From assembly GCA_963712485.1 (NCBI GenBank), contig CAVQID010000060.1:1-64000 (forward strand): a DNA stretch of 64,000 bases, in the 5' to 3' direction. The position numbers were made by a program, and so were the translations under genes. The notes under the pieces were generated by a model, which was given only the letters and a program-made list of their open reading frames with translations, ran no database searches and was not told where the DNA came from. This document shows, one piece after another, positions 28,674 to 37,291 of the stretch (positions within the stretch are counted from its first letter, which is position 1; every line of letters begins with the position of its first letter). The DNA is from JALORV01 sp963712485 (GTDB lineage Bacteria > Pseudomonadota > Gammaproteobacteria > Burkholderiales > Burkholderiaceae_F).

Positions 28674-30531
28674 GGCAATCCTTGGCGAGACCGTTAAGAA
28701 CCTGTACGACGGGGTACCGCTCGAGGAGGTTTACAAGTCGGCGATCCTCGCGGCGCGTGCGCTGATCGAGAAGGATCCGGCGTATTCCTACGTCACGGCC
28801 CGGCTCCTGCTGCACACGATGCGTCGCGAGGCCCTTGGTGAGGAAGTGCCTCAGGCGGCGATGGCTGAACGCTATGCCGACTATTTCCCCAACTTCGTTC
28901 GCTATGGCATTGAAGCGGAATTGCTGGACGAAAAACTGGCTCTGTTCGACCTTCGCAAACTCGCCCGCGCGCTGAAGCCCGAACGCGACCTGCAGTTCAA
29001 TTACCTTGGACTGCAGACGCTCTATGACCGCTACTTCCTGCACCACGACGGCCGACGCTTCGAACTGCCCCAGGCGTTCTTCATGCGTGTCGCGATGGGG
29101 CTCGCGCTCAACGAGATCGACCGCGAGGCCCGTGCCGTCGAGTTCTACGAGGTGCTGTCGACCTTCGACTTCATGAGTTCGACACCGACGCTCTTCAACT
29201 CCGGCACGCGTCATTCGCAGCTGTCGTCTTGCTACCTGTCGACCGTAGCGGATCATCTCGACGGCATCTACGAGGCAATCAAGGAAAACGCGCTGCTGGC
29301 GAAGTACGCCGGCGGCCTCGGGAACGACTGGACGCCGGTACGCGCACTCGGCTCGCACATCAAGGGAACCAACGGCAAGAGCCAGGGCGTAGTGCCGTTC
29401 CTGAAGGTCGTCAACGACACCGCCGTGGCGGTGAACCAGGGCGGAAAGCGCAAGGGCGCGGTCTGCTGCTATCTGGAAACCTGGCACCTCGACATCGAGG
29501 AGTTCCTCGAGCTGCGCAAGAACACCGGCGACGACCGTCGTCGGACGCATGACATGAACACCGCGAACTGGATTCCGGACCTGTTCATGAGGCGCGTGAT
29601 GGACGGCGGCGACTGGACGCTGTTCTCGCCGAGTGACTGCCCGGATCTCCACGACAAGACCGGCAAGGCGTTCGAGGAGGCCTACACGCGCTATGAGGAC
29701 AAGGCGGCCCGCGGCGATCTCAAGCTCTTCAAGAAGGTCCCGGCCCTGTCACTGTGGCGCAAGATGCTTTCGATGCTCTTCGAGACCGGGCATCCTTGGA
29801 TCACGTTCAAGGACGCGTGCAACCTGCGTTCGCCGCAGCAGCACATCGGGACGATCCACAGTTCCAACCTCTGCACCGAGATCACGCTCAACACCTCGGA
29901 ATCGGAGATCGCGGTGTGCAACCTCGGCTCGGTCAACCTGCCGGCGCACATGAAGTCCGACGGCAAGGGCGGCTACGAACTCGACCAGGCCAAGCTGAAG
30001 AAGACCATCGCCACCGCGATGCGGATGCTCGATAACGTCATCGACATCAATTACTACGCGGTGCCGAAGGCGCGCAATTCCAACGTGCGTCACCGCCCGG
30101 TCGGGCTCGGCATCATGGGCTTCCAGGACTGCCTGCACATGATGAGGACACCGTACGCGTCCGATGGCGCAGTCGAGTTCTCCGATCGCAGCATGGAGGC
30201 GGTCTGCTACTACGCCTACTGGGCGTCGACGGAACTCGCCGAAGAACGCGGGCGCTATTCCTCATTCCCGGGGTCGCTGTGGGACCGAGGCATCCTGCCG
30301 CAGGACAGCCTGAAGATCCTGGCCGAGCAGCGCGGGGGCTACGTCGAGGTCGACATGAGCTCGACGATGGATTGGGATGCGTTGCGCGGCCGAATTTCTG
30401 CAGCACGGCATGCGCAATTCCAACTGCGTCGCGATCGCGCCGACGGCCACCATCTCGAACATCATCGGGGTGGATGCATGCATCGAGCCGACCTTCCAGA
30501 ACCTGTTCGTCAAGTCGAATCTCTCGGGTGA
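28630..30531 (+). CDS. nrdA: Ribonucleotide reductase alpha subunit NrdA, central fragment (frameshifted)
   Basis: Central catalytic part of NrdA, read from GTG 28630 but continuous in sense with the fragment before it. It holds the 10-stranded barrel: STPTLFNSGTRHSQLSSCYL with the redox cysteine, NLCTEITLNTSESE with the radical cysteine, and AVCNLGSVNL with the second redox cysteine. After MDWDALRGRI at about 30,394-30,397 (a TTT run) the genuine continuation LQHGMRNSNCVAIAPTA lies one base away; the written frame runs on to 30,531 with nonsense. Again consistent with one extra base. Confidence 0.88.
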   Translation: MRAACAGLDEFVTPEAILGETVKNLYDGVPLEEVYKSAILAARALIEKDPAYSYVTARLLLHTMRREALGEEVPQAAMAERYADYFPNFVRYGIEAELLDEKLALFDLRKLARALKPERDLQFNYLGLQTLYDRYFLHHDGRRFELPQAFFMRVAMGLALNEIDREARAVEFYEVLSTFDFMSSTPTLFNSGTRHSQLSSCYLSTVADHLDGIYEAIKENALLAKYAGGLGNDWTPVRALGSHIKGTNGKSQGVVPFLKVVNDTAVAVNQGGKRKGAVCCYLETWHLDIEEFLELRKNTGDDRRRTHDMNTANWIPDLFMRRVMDGGDWTLFSPSDCPDLHDKTGKAFEEAYTRYEDKAARGDLKLFKKVPALSLWRKMLSMLFETGHPWITFKDACNLRSPQQHIGTIHSSNLCTEITLNTSESEIAVCNLGSVNLPAHMKSDGKGGYELDQAKLKKTIATAMRMLDNVIDINYYAVPKARNSNVRHRPVGLGIMGFQDCLHMMRTPYASDGAVEFSDRSMEAVCYYAYWASTELAEERGRYSSFPGSLWDRGILPQDSLKILAEQRGGYVEVDMSSTMDWDALRGRISAARHAQFQLRRDRADGHHLEHHRGGCMHRADLPEPVRQVESLG

Positions 30532-31021
30532 GTTCACGGTCGCCAACGAGCATCTGGTACGCGACCTGAAGCGACTTGGACTGTGGGACGAGGTCATGGT
30601 GTCGGACCTCAAGTACTTCGACGGCTCGCTGGCGAAGATCGACCGCGTTCCGACCGAGGTGCGGGAGCTCTACGCGACCGCCTTCGAGGTCGAGCCGACC
30701 TGGCTGATCGAATGCGCGGCACGCCGCCAGAAGTGGATCGACCAGGCCCAGTCCCTGAACATCTACATGGCCGGGGCGTCGGGCAAGAAGCTCGATGAGA
30801 CCTACAAGCTCGCGTGGCTGCGCGGGCTGAAAACCACCTATTACCTGCGCACGATCGGCGCGACGCACGCCGAGAAGTCGACGACCACCCGCACCGGGCA
30901 GCTGAACGCGGTGGCCTCCGACATGGGATCCGCCGCAGCAGCCATGCCGGAAGCCGACGGCAAGGTCTGCATGCTCAAGCCGGGCGACCCCGGATTCGCC
31001 GACTGCGAAGCCTGCCAGTAA
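30377..31021 (+). CDS. nrdA: Ribonucleotide reductase alpha subunit NrdA, C-terminal fragment (frameshifted)
   Basis: C-terminal ~200 residues of NrdA. Starts making sense at HGMRNSNCVAIAPTATISNI; contains the loop GVDACIEPTFQN, LKTTYYLRTIGATHAEKS (the paired radical-transfer tyrosines YY) and the C-terminal cysteine tail ending DCEACQ that reduces the active site. Ends 33 bp before nrdB. Taken together the three fragments span 28116-31021, the full length for a proteobacterial NrdA. Confidence 0.88.
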   Translation: MRCAAEFLQHGMRNSNCVAIAPTATISNIIGVDACIEPTFQNLFVKSNLSGEFTVANEHLVRDLKRLGLWDEVMVSDLKYFDGSLAKIDRVPTEVRELYATAFEVEPTWLIECAARRQKWIDQAQSLNIYMAGASGKKLDETYKLAWLRGLKTTYYLRTIGATHAEKSTTTRTGQLNAVASDMGSAAAAMPEADGKVCMLKPGDPGFADCEACQ

Positions 31022-31053
31022 CGCGCAACGAAGCCATCGAGGAGATCAGAAGC

Positions 31054-32181
31054 ATGCTGGCGTGGGACGACAACAACACACCTCTTGCGTCGCAGGCCGC
31101 GCTGCACCCGGTCGCACCGGCGCGGCCGGCCCTGGCCGGGGCGGTCGTGGAGGCACCGGAGCTGCGGCGCGTCAATGCAGCCGACAAGCGGATCATCAAC
31201 GGCGCCACCGACGTCAATCAGCTGGTGCCGTTCAAGTACAAGTGGGCCTGGGAAAAGTACCTCGCGACCTGCGCCAACCACTGGATGCCGCAGGAAGTGA
31301 ACATGTCGCGGGACATCGGGTTGTGGAAGGACCCCAACGGCCTGACCGACGACGAGCGCCGGCTGGTCAAGCGCAACCTCGGCTTCTTCGTGACTGCCGA
31401 CTCGCTGGCCGCCAACAACATCGTGCTCGGTACCTACCGCCACATCACGGCGCCGGAGTGCCGGCAATTCCTGCTGCGCCAGGCGTTCGAGGAGGCGATC
31501 CACACGCACGCCTACCAGTACATCGTCGAGTCGCTCGGGCTCGACGAAGGCGAGATCTTCAACGCGTACCACGAGGTCGACTCGATCCGGGCCAAGGACG
31601 AGTTCCTGATTCCCTTCATCGACACGCTGACGGATCCCCACTTCAAGACCGGGACGCTCGACAATGACCAGGCGCTGCTTAAAAGCCTGATCGTGTTCGC
31701 CTGCCTGATGGAGGGACTGTTCTTCTACGTCGGCTTTACGCAGATCCTGGCGCTCGGCCGGCAGAACAAGATGACGGGGGCCGCGGAGCAGTACCAGTAC
31801 ATCCTGCGAGACGAGTCGATGCACTGCAACTTCGGCATCGACCTCATCAACCAGATCAAGCTCGAAAATCCGCACCTGTGGACGCCGCAGTTCCGGGAGG
31901 AAGTACGCGGCCTGTTCAAGAAAGCCGTCGATCTCGAGTACGCGTACGCGGAGGACACCATGCCACGCGGCGTCCTCGGGCTGAATGCGCCGATGTTCAA
32001 GGGTTACCTGCGCTACATCGCCAACCGCAGGGCGCAGCAGATCGGCATTGAATCGATGTTCCCGCAGGAGGAAAACCCGTTCCCGTGGATGAGCGAGATG
32101 ATCGATCTAAAGAAGGAGCGCAACTTTTTCGAGACGCGCGTCATCGAATATCAGTCGGGCGGCGCGCTGTCGTGGGACTGA
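31054..32181 (+). CDS. nrdB: Ribonucleotide reductase beta subunit NrdB
   Basis: 375-residue class Ia small subunit carrying the diiron-tyrosyl radical. Iron ligands are visible in TADSLAANN, FEEAIHTHAY, LMEGLFFY and DESMHCNF; the radical tyrosine is in HAYQYI. GAGGAG lies 9 bases before ATG 31054. The frame is intact, unlike nrdA. The C-terminus YQSGGALSWD would bind NrdA. Confidence 0.95.
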   Translation: MLAWDDNNTPLASQAALHPVAPARPALAGAVVEAPELRRVNAADKRIINGATDVNQLVPFKYKWAWEKYLATCANHWMPQEVNMSRDIGLWKDPNGLTDDERRLVKRNLGFFVTADSLAANNIVLGTYRHITAPECRQFLLRQAFEEAIHTHAYQYIVESLGLDEGEIFNAYHEVDSIRAKDEFLIPFIDTLTDPHFKTGTLDNDQALLKSLIVFACLMEGLFFYVGFTQILALGRQNKMTGAAEQYQYILRDESMHCNFGIDLINQIKLENPHLWTPQFREEVRGLFKKAVDLEYAYAEDTMPRGVLGLNAPMFKGYLRYIANRRAQQIGIESMFPQEENPFPWMSEMIDLKKERNFFETRVIEYQSGGALSWD

Positions 32182-32522
32182 TGAACGACGTCAGCGCGAC
32201 GTGGTGATGCGACACGAGAACAAGAAAGAAGTGGGTCAAATCACACACAATTCGTTTTTCGATGCAGAAAATTCTTGCGATCAATTTCTTTTGCGAGTAA
32301 AAAGCGAACCGTTCATTGGTAGCTCGATCGATGTTGTTGCTGGTCATTCAAGCGAACGTCGATCAAACACCGAATTGACCACAGACAGTCACAGTCGACC
32401 AGTAAACGCAGAGGACCACGCTCCAAAGCACAACGAGACCCCGACGTCTTGGGGGATCGTTCCCGCTGCAAAACCGACACTGTCCTGCGCCAAGCTTTCG
32501 ACGCTTGCCGCTCATCTACCGA

Positions 32523-32547
32523 ACGCCGGACTTCTTCCGGCGTTTTT
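32523..32547 (+). terminator. Rho-independent terminator downstream of nrdB
   Basis: Perfect 8-bp stem ACGCCGGA/TCCGGCGT, 5-base loop, run of T. It lies 342 bp after nrdB; it ends either nrdAB or an RNA encoded in the gap. Confidence 0.8.
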
Positions 32548-32722
32548 CTTGCGCGCGCACATTCTCAAGCAGCCCGGCGCGCGCCGTGCCGAATTCATCA
32601 GCGTCAGCGGTCAGTGCGCTGCCCGTTCCGCGCTCAGCTCGGATATGCGGATCAAACGCATTTCTGGGGGTGTCGCGGCGACAGAGCATCTGCGTGCGCC
32701 GATGAATAGCCCGACTGGCGGC

Positions 32723-32752
32723 TTGCCGCGCAGCGGGTTTCCTTCCTTAATA
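32723..32752 (+). promoter_or_regulatory. Possible promoter of the short H1-like gene
   Basis: TTGCCG (32723-32728), 18-bp spacer, TTAATA (32747-32752), 32 bp before the start codon. Confidence 0.4.
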
Positions 32753-32784
32753 CCTCAACGTTGATTCCGAAGGAGATACTCATC

Positions 32785-32931
32785 ATGGCCACGAAGAAAG
32801 CTGCCAAGAAGACCGCGAAGAAAGCCGCCAAGAGGCCGGCGAAGAAGACCGCCAAAAAGGCGACGAAGAAGACGGCGAAGAAGACCGCGAAGAAAGCTGC
32901 AAAGAAGACCGCGAAGAAGGCCAAGAAGTAA
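32785..32931 (+). CDS. Short histone H1-like lysine/alanine-rich DNA-binding protein
   Basis: 48-residue protein made almost wholly of lysine, alanine and threonine in KKTAKKA-type repeats, beginning MATKKAAKKTAKKAAKRP. AAGGAG lies 9 bases ahead. Resembles the AlaKP-rich histone H1 homologues of Burkholderiales and Bordetella (BpH1 type), which coat DNA without a fixed fold. Low complexity prevents a firm family assignment, but codon use, start site and a paralogue 140 bp downstream support a real gene. Confidence 0.8.
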   Translation: MATKKAAKKTAKKAAKRPAKKTAKKATKKTAKKTAKKAAKKTAKKAKK

Positions 32932-32952
32932 TCGCGGGAACTGCGTAGCGCT

Positions 32953-32978
32953 CACCGGCTGCCTTCGGGCAGCCGGTG
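32953..32978 (+). terminator. Strong UUCG hairpin after the short H1-like gene
   Basis: Perfect 11-bp stem CACCGGCTGCC/GGCAGCCGGTG closed by a C(TTCG)G tetraloop. No T-run follows, so it may act as a 3'-end stabiliser or weak terminator between the two H1-like genes. Confidence 0.55.
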
Positions 32979-33070
32979 TGGCATTCCAGCCCGCGTTCGA
33001 GAGGGTTCGCGCTCGGACCGGAATGCGTCGTCGCTAGCAACTTCACGCCATTCTCTATCAGGAGACTGAC

Positions 33071-33532
33071 ATGGCAACCAAGAAAGCTGCCAGAAAGCGC
33101 GCGGTCAAGAAAACCGCGACCAAAGCCAAGGCCAAGAAGGCCGTCAAGAAGGCGAAGGTCAAGCGCGCCGTCAAAAAGGCTGCGAAAAAGACCAAAGCCA
33201 AGAAGACCGTCAAAAAAGCGGTTAAGAAGGCGAAGGTCAAGCGTGCCGTAAAGAAGACCGCTAGAAAGGCGAAGGCCAAGAAAGCGGTCAGGAAAGCAGG
33301 CAAGAAGGCGACGGTCAGAAAGACCGTCAAAAAGGCGGTCGTCAAGGCCAAGGCCAAGGTGACGAAAGCGGTCAAGGCCGTGAAGGCCGCGGTCGCGCCG
33401 AAGCCGGCGGCCAAACCGATGGCGGCACCTGCGCCATCTCCGGCCGCGCCGTCAACCGCTGCTGCACCGGGCGCGAAGACTGCGCTCAACCCGGCAGCCG
33501 CCTGGCCGTTCCCGACCGGCAGCCGTCCGTAA
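33071..33532 (+). CDS. Histone H1-like lysine/alanine/proline-rich DNA-binding protein
   Basis: 153 residues. Residues 1-110 are KAKAKKAVKKAKVKRAVKK-type repeats (repeat length about 11-14); residues ~110-140 are Ala/Pro-rich, ending AAAWPFPTGSRP. Its start MATKKAARKRAVKK matches that of the short paralogue upstream, pointing to a duplication. CAGGAG precedes the ATG and a strong terminator follows. Likely a nucleoid protein; which phase of growth it acts in cannot be seen. Confidence 0.85.
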   Translation: MATKKAARKRAVKKTATKAKAKKAVKKAKVKRAVKKAAKKTKAKKTVKKAVKKAKVKRAVKKTARKAKAKKAVRKAGKKATVRKTVKKAVVKAKAKVTKAVKAVKAAVAPKPAAKPMAAPAPSPAAPSTAAAPGAKTALNPAAAWPFPTGSRP

Positions 33533-33550
33533 GATTCGTTGCGGCAATGT

Positions 33551-33581
33551 AAACGGGCGCGCACAACGCGCCCGTTTTTTT
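33551..33581 (+). terminator. Rho-independent terminator after the H1-like gene
   Basis: Stem AAACGGGCGCG/CGCGCCCGTTT, loop CACAA, run of seven T. Confidence 0.9.
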
Positions 33582-33617
33582 GTTTAGCGATGGGCGAGGC
33601 ATTGAAATGGCCGCCGC

Positions 33618-33623
33618 TACAAT
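33618..33623 (+). promoter_or_regulatory. -10 box upstream of yggT
   Basis: TACAAT followed by CACGC, 27 bp before the start codon. The same TACAATC motif precedes mpl, tonB and mgtE. Confidence 0.5.
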
Positions 33624-33650
33624 CACGCCTCCGTCCCGGTCCACTTCCTC

Positions 33651-34190
33651 ATGCTCTTCGTCGACATCGCGCGCGCGCTGCTTGACATACTGGGCTCGCT
33701 GCTCGTCGGTCTGCTGCTGTTGCGCGCCTGGGCGGCCGCCATTGGCATGCCGGCGCGCAACCCACTAGCGCACTTCGCACGGGCGCTGACGGACTGGCTG
33801 GTCCGACCGCTGGCGCGCATTGCGCCGTCGCGTGGCCGCGTGGAATGGGCGGCGCTGTTGGCGGCGTTGATCGCCACCGCGCTGATCGTCGTGTCCAAGA
33901 TCGCGATCGTCGGTCTGCCGATCGCCTGGGATTTCGTTCTCTTCGAATCGCTGCGGCAGGTGGTCAACTGGGCCCTGACGCTGGTCGTCTGGGTGACGCT
34001 GATCTACGTGGTGATCAGCTGGGTCAATCCACTGGCGCCCGTTGCCCCGGCGCTTTCAATGCTGCTTCGGCCGCTGTTGCAGCCGATACAGCGCATCGTT
34101 CCTGCCATCGGCGGCATCGATCTATCGCCCATGGTGCTGTTGATCGCCGTGTACCTGCTGCAGATGGTCGTAAGCCGCATTACGCTCTGA
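33651..34190 (+). CDS. YggT family membrane protein
   Basis: 179 residues with two YggT repeats. The pairs of helices are LDILGSLLVGLLLLRAW with a following amphipathic region, and LTLVVWVTLIYVVISWVNP followed by LLRPLLQPIQRIVPAIGGID and a final helix VLLIAVYLLQMVV. The NPLAPVAPALSMLLRPLL pattern is the family signature. Function unknown; implicated in osmotic tolerance and in cell division or photosystem assembly in relatives. Confidence 0.9.
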   Translation: MLFVDIARALLDILGSLLVGLLLLRAWAAAIGMPARNPLAHFARALTDWLVRPLARIAPSRGRVEWAALLAALIATALIVVSKIAIVGLPIAWDFVLFESLRQVVNWALTLVVWVTLIYVVISWVNPLAPVAPALSMLLRPLLQPIQRIVPAIGGIDLSPMVLLIAVYLLQMVVSRITL

Positions 34191-34205
34191 GCAACGGCGC
34201 GCGGC

Positions 34206-35141
34206 CTACCACGGCCGATATCCGAACGCCTCGTGGAAGCGGTTGGCGACAGATGCGCGGTCGGCGACATAGTTCTGTGCGCCCCCAGTTTCGATCTTGA
34301 TTGCTCCCAGCAAAGCGGCGAGTCTCCCGGTGGTCTCCCAATCCAGGCCTTCGGCAATGCCAAACAGCAGGCCGCCGCGATAGGCATCGCCACAGCCGAT
34401 CGGGTCGACGACGCTGCGCGCGGCGGCGATCGGAATGTGCAGCATTGCGCCGCCCAGATAGATATCCGAACCCTCGGCGCCGCGAGTGACGACCAGCGCC
34501 TTGACGCGCTGGGCCAGTTCGGAAAGATTGAGGCGGGTGCGTTCAACCACGACGCGGGCCTCGTAGTCATTCAGCGTCACGTAGGTTGCGCGGGCGATGA
34601 ACCACAGCAGTTCCTCGCCATTGAAGAGAGGCATCGCCTGGCCAAGGTCGAAGATGAACGGAATGCCGTGTTCGGCAAACTGCTGCGCGTGCTGTTGCAT
34701 CCCTTCGCGTCCGTCGGGCGCAATGATTCCCAGGCCGATGCCGCTGTCGGCCGGCACCGCGTTCAGATGCGATTGGCCCATCGCCCCGGGATGGAATGCC
34801 GTCAGCTGATTGTCGTTGAGGTCAGTCGTGATGAATGCCTGCGCCGTATAGCTGCCGGGCAGTTGCGTGACGTAGCGCCGATCGATGCCCAGCGCATCCA
34901 AGCGGTCGAGGTACGGTCCGGCATCTTCACCCACCGTGGCCATCGGAAGGGGCTCACCGCCCAGGCATTTCAGGCTGTAGGCGATATTGCCGGCGCAGCC
35001 GCCGAACTCACGCTTCATCTCGGGTACGAGGAAGGAGACGTTCAGGATGTGAACCTGGTCCGGAAGGATGTGGTCCGAGAACCGCCCCTGGAAGACCATC
35101 ACGGTGTCGTAAGCGATCGAGCCGCAAATCAGTGTGCGCAT
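34206..35141 (-). CDS. PfkB-family carbohydrate/adenosine kinase
   Basis: 311-residue ribokinase-superfamily kinase. N-terminal GSIAYDTVMVF, the substrate-binding GGCAGNIAYSL and the catalytic anion-hole motif DPIGCGDAYRGG near the C-terminus (catalytic Asp in GCGDA). Closest in pattern to adenosine kinase-like members found beside prmA in betaproteobacteria; the substrate cannot be fixed from sequence. ATG 35141 gives MRTLICGSIAYD; a longer frame to 35186 adds a proline-rich, non-conserved extension. Confidence 0.87.
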   Translation of the reverse strand: MRTLICGSIAYDTVMVFQGRFSDHILPDQVHILNVSFLVPEMKREFGGCAGNIAYSLKCLGGEPLPMATVGEDAGPYLDRLDALGIDRRYVTQLPGSYTAQAFITTDLNDNQLTAFHPGAMGQSHLNAVPADSGIGLGIIAPDGREGMQQHAQQFAEHGIPFIFDLGQAMPLFNGEELLWFIARATYVTLNDYEARVVVERTRLNLSELAQRVKALVVTRGAEGSDIYLGGAMLHIPIAAARSVVDPIGCGDAYRGGLLFGIAEGLDWETTGRLAALLGAIKIETGGAQNYVADRASVANRFHEAFGYRPW

Positions 35142-35154
35142 TGGGAATCCGGGG

Positions 35155-35190
35155 AAAAAAGGGGATCCACCTGGTGGAACCCCCAAGTGG
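35155..35190 (-). terminator. Terminator-like hairpin between DUF3426 gene and kinase gene
   Basis: On the minus strand CCACTTGG/CCAGGTGG (one G-T pair, 8-base loop) is followed after six bases by six T. Lies just after the DUF3426 stop and just before the kinase start, so it could attenuate the kinase. Confidence 0.45.
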
Positions 35191-35194
35191 GTAT

Positions 35195-36310
35195 CTATAT
35201 ATAGAAGGGGTAGACGAGGAAGCCCGCCGGCTGCAGCCCGCGCGTTTCGAAGAAGAGTCGAATCGTCATGTCCGCGCCGGCCGCCAGGCCCTCGTCAATG
35301 CGCGTGCGTGGCTCGCCGGCCGCCGTGAGATAGTCGGCCGGGCTGAACACCTTGCGCGCCACCGGACGATTCTGGGTATCGCTCAGCGTGACTTCCAGCG
35401 CAGGCAGCGACTGCGTGTACGGCGCACGATTGCGGATGACCGCCGTCAATTCAAGCACGTCCGTACCCGGGATGGATTGCAGTTCACTTCCGATCACCGC
35501 GAGCTGATCCGGTTGCGTCGGCCAACCCAGCGAGCAGCCGAACACGTTGCAGAGCTGGATCAACGACGGCCGGGCAGCTGGCCAGGACGTGAGCACATCG
35601 GAACGGAACACGACTGCAAGCTGCGCCGCTGCGAGCAGTGCGAGCAATACCGAACCGCCGGTGAAGACGATCGAGAATCCGCGTCGCGGCTGGCCTTCGG
35701 CCGCACGGATGAACTCAGGCTCCGACTCTTCGGCGGCTGGGGCTGCGGCGGGCTCGGGCAGCGGCGCCACCTCGATGACCTCGATGCCCTCAAGTGACGC
35801 GACGGTCCGTGGACCGGCGGAGCGCGAATCCAGATTCGGCGCAAGCAGCGTGGGGACACCGGCCTCCGCGGCGGCTTGTTCATCAAAATCCGCCGACTTC
35901 GTCGACGCGGCGGACGGAGCGGGCGGCAGCGCCATCGATACGGTGGCAACGGGAGCAGCACCGGGCGCAATACGCAGCGTGGTTGCCGGGCCCAGCGCCT
36001 TGCGCTTGCGATCGACGCGCTCGCGCTCGCGGTCGGATGGCCGGCGTGTCTGAGCTCCCGCTGCAGCGTGCGAACGAGTCGACGACAACGGCGCGTCGGC
36101 ACCTTCGGTCTTTGATGGCGCCCGCGGCAGCGGCGCCGTGTCCACCGGCAACGGCGTCAGCGTCGTGTCTTCGACGTAGGCGAGGCTACCGATCGCATCG
36201 AAGACGGTGCGACATTGGCCGCAGCGAACCAGCCCGCCGCGCAACTTCAGCTGGTCGGCGACGACGCGAAACATTGCGCCGCACTGGGGACATTTGGTCG
36301 CGAGTGCCAT
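35195..36310 (-). CDS. DUF3426 / MJ0042 zinc-finger membrane protein
   Basis: 371 residues. N-terminal MJ0042 zinc ribbon with CPQCGAMF and CGQCRTVFDA (residues ~8-40), a ~180-residue disordered Ala/Pro/Arg-rich linker, one membrane helix at ~230-250 (VLLALLAAAQLAVVF), then a conserved DUF3426 periplasmic domain ending FLVYPFYI. Found after prmA throughout betaproteobacteria; role unknown. Confidence 0.9.
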   Translation of the reverse strand: MALATKCPQCGAMFRVVADQLKLRGGLVRCGQCRTVFDAIGSLAYVEDTTLTPLPVDTAPLPRAPSKTEGADAPLSSTRSHAAAGAQTRRPSDRERERVDRKRKALGPATTLRIAPGAAPVATVSMALPPAPSAASTKSADFDEQAAAEAGVPTLLAPNLDSRSAGPRTVASLEGIEVIEVAPLPEPAAAPAAEESEPEFIRAAEGQPRRGFSIVFTGGSVLLALLAAAQLAVVFRSDVLTSWPAARPSLIQLCNVFGCSLGWPTQPDQLAVIGSELQSIPGTDVLELTAVIRNRAPYTQSLPALEVTLSDTQNRPVARKVFSPADYLTAAGEPRTRIDEGLAAGADMTIRLFFETRGLQPAGFLVYPFYI

Positions 36311-36381
36311 CGCTCAGAGCCGAACGCCGTGCGCTTCGCCGCAGCGGCGCCGCGGTCGTCCACGGACACCTGTCAATGCGT

Positions 36382-37287
36382 TCATCCGCGGCGCCTTCCC
36401 GCGAGGCAGGCCCAACCGTCCGAGACCTCCCAGACGCGAAGTTCGACGGAGTCGTCGTTCGAGCGATACGTCGCGATCACCTCGTCTGCCTGTCGCTCCA
36501 GCACGCCGGACAGCACCAGCGCGCCGCCCGGTGCAATTCGCGCAAGCAGGGCCGGTGCAAGGACCTTCAGCGGATTGGAAAGAATATTGGCAACCACGAT
36601 ATCGAACTGCCCGGGTTGAAGGCCGGCCGGATCAGTGTAGCGTGCAGGGACGTCGTTCACGCGTGAATTGAATCGGGCGGCGCCGAGAGCCTGCTCGTCG
36701 ACGTCGACGCCGACGATCGATCCCGCTCCCAGCTTGCCGGCGGCGATGGCAAGGATGCCGGAGCCGCAGCCGTAGTCAAGGACACTCGCCCCAGCGGCAA
36801 CGTGCTGGTCGAGCCATGCGAGGCACAGTCGCGTGGTCGGATGGGTACCGGTGCCAAACGCCACGCCGGGATCGAGCCGCACCACGATCGCGCTGGAATC
36901 CGGCACCTCGTGCCACGAAGGAACGATCCAGAGTCGCTCACTGATGCGCGTCGGCGGAAACTGCGCCTGCGACGCGCCGACCCAATCCGCATCTTCCACC
37001 GGCGTGCACGACTCGATGCTCACGGGCGCCATGCCTGCTTCGCGGCTGGCTGTGTCGACCAGTCGCCGGCCGTCTTCGGCATCGCCCATCAGCAGAACAC
37101 GGAGCCGGCTGCGTGCCCACGCCTGTCGTAACGGCTCGAAACCCGGCTCGCCAAAAAGCGGAGACTCTTCGGCCGACGCCGCGTCCGCATCTTCAACGCT
37201 GACGGAAAGTGCGCCCGCTGCCAGCAGCGCGTCGGCGAGCGGCTCGGCCGCCTGATCGACGGCCAGCAGGGTGATCTCGAGCAGCAC
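36382..37287 (-). CDS. prmA: Ribosomal protein L11 methyltransferase PrmA
   Basis: 301 residues. N-terminal L11-recognition domain, then an AdoMet-dependent methyltransferase fold: DPGVAFGTGTHPTT, motif I LDYGCGSGILAIAA, and the NILSNPL active-site motif. GTG start at 37287, only 4 bp from the accC stop, so it belongs to the accB-accC operon. Confidence 0.95.
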   Translation of the reverse strand: MLLEITLLAVDQAAEPLADALLAAGALSVSVEDADAASAEESPLFGEPGFEPLRQAWARSRLRVLLMGDAEDGRRLVDTASREAGMAPVSIESCTPVEDADWVGASQAQFPPTRISERLWIVPSWHEVPDSSAIVVRLDPGVAFGTGTHPTTRLCLAWLDQHVAAGASVLDYGCGSGILAIAAGKLGAGSIVGVDVDEQALGAARFNSRVNDVPARYTDPAGLQPGQFDIVVANILSNPLKVLAPALLARIAPGGALVLSGVLERQADEVIATYRSNDDSVELRVWEVSDGWACLAGRRRG

Positions 37288-37291
37288 GCGG

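Larger units (their letters stand above)
32182..32784. other. Gap between nrdB and the H1-like gene: terminator, possible small RNA
   Basis: 603 bp without a supported protein gene. The first ~180 bp are clearly richer in A/T than the surroundings. A weak promoter-like pair TTGCGA (32275-32280), 17 bp, TAAAAA (32298-32303) is followed by a good terminator at 32523-32547, so a ~240-nt transcript is possible. A 187-codon open frame (32201-32764) crosses the terminator and has no recognisable domain. Confidence 0.4.

Noticed and set aside
32201..32764. 187-codon frame between nrdB and the short H1-like gene
   Set aside because: Crosses a strong terminator, lacks a ribosome site and any recognisable domain.
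33071..33532. CRISPR-like or VNTR array in the H1-like gene
   Set aside because: The short repeats are coding KA/KK repeats within one intact frame, without spacers.
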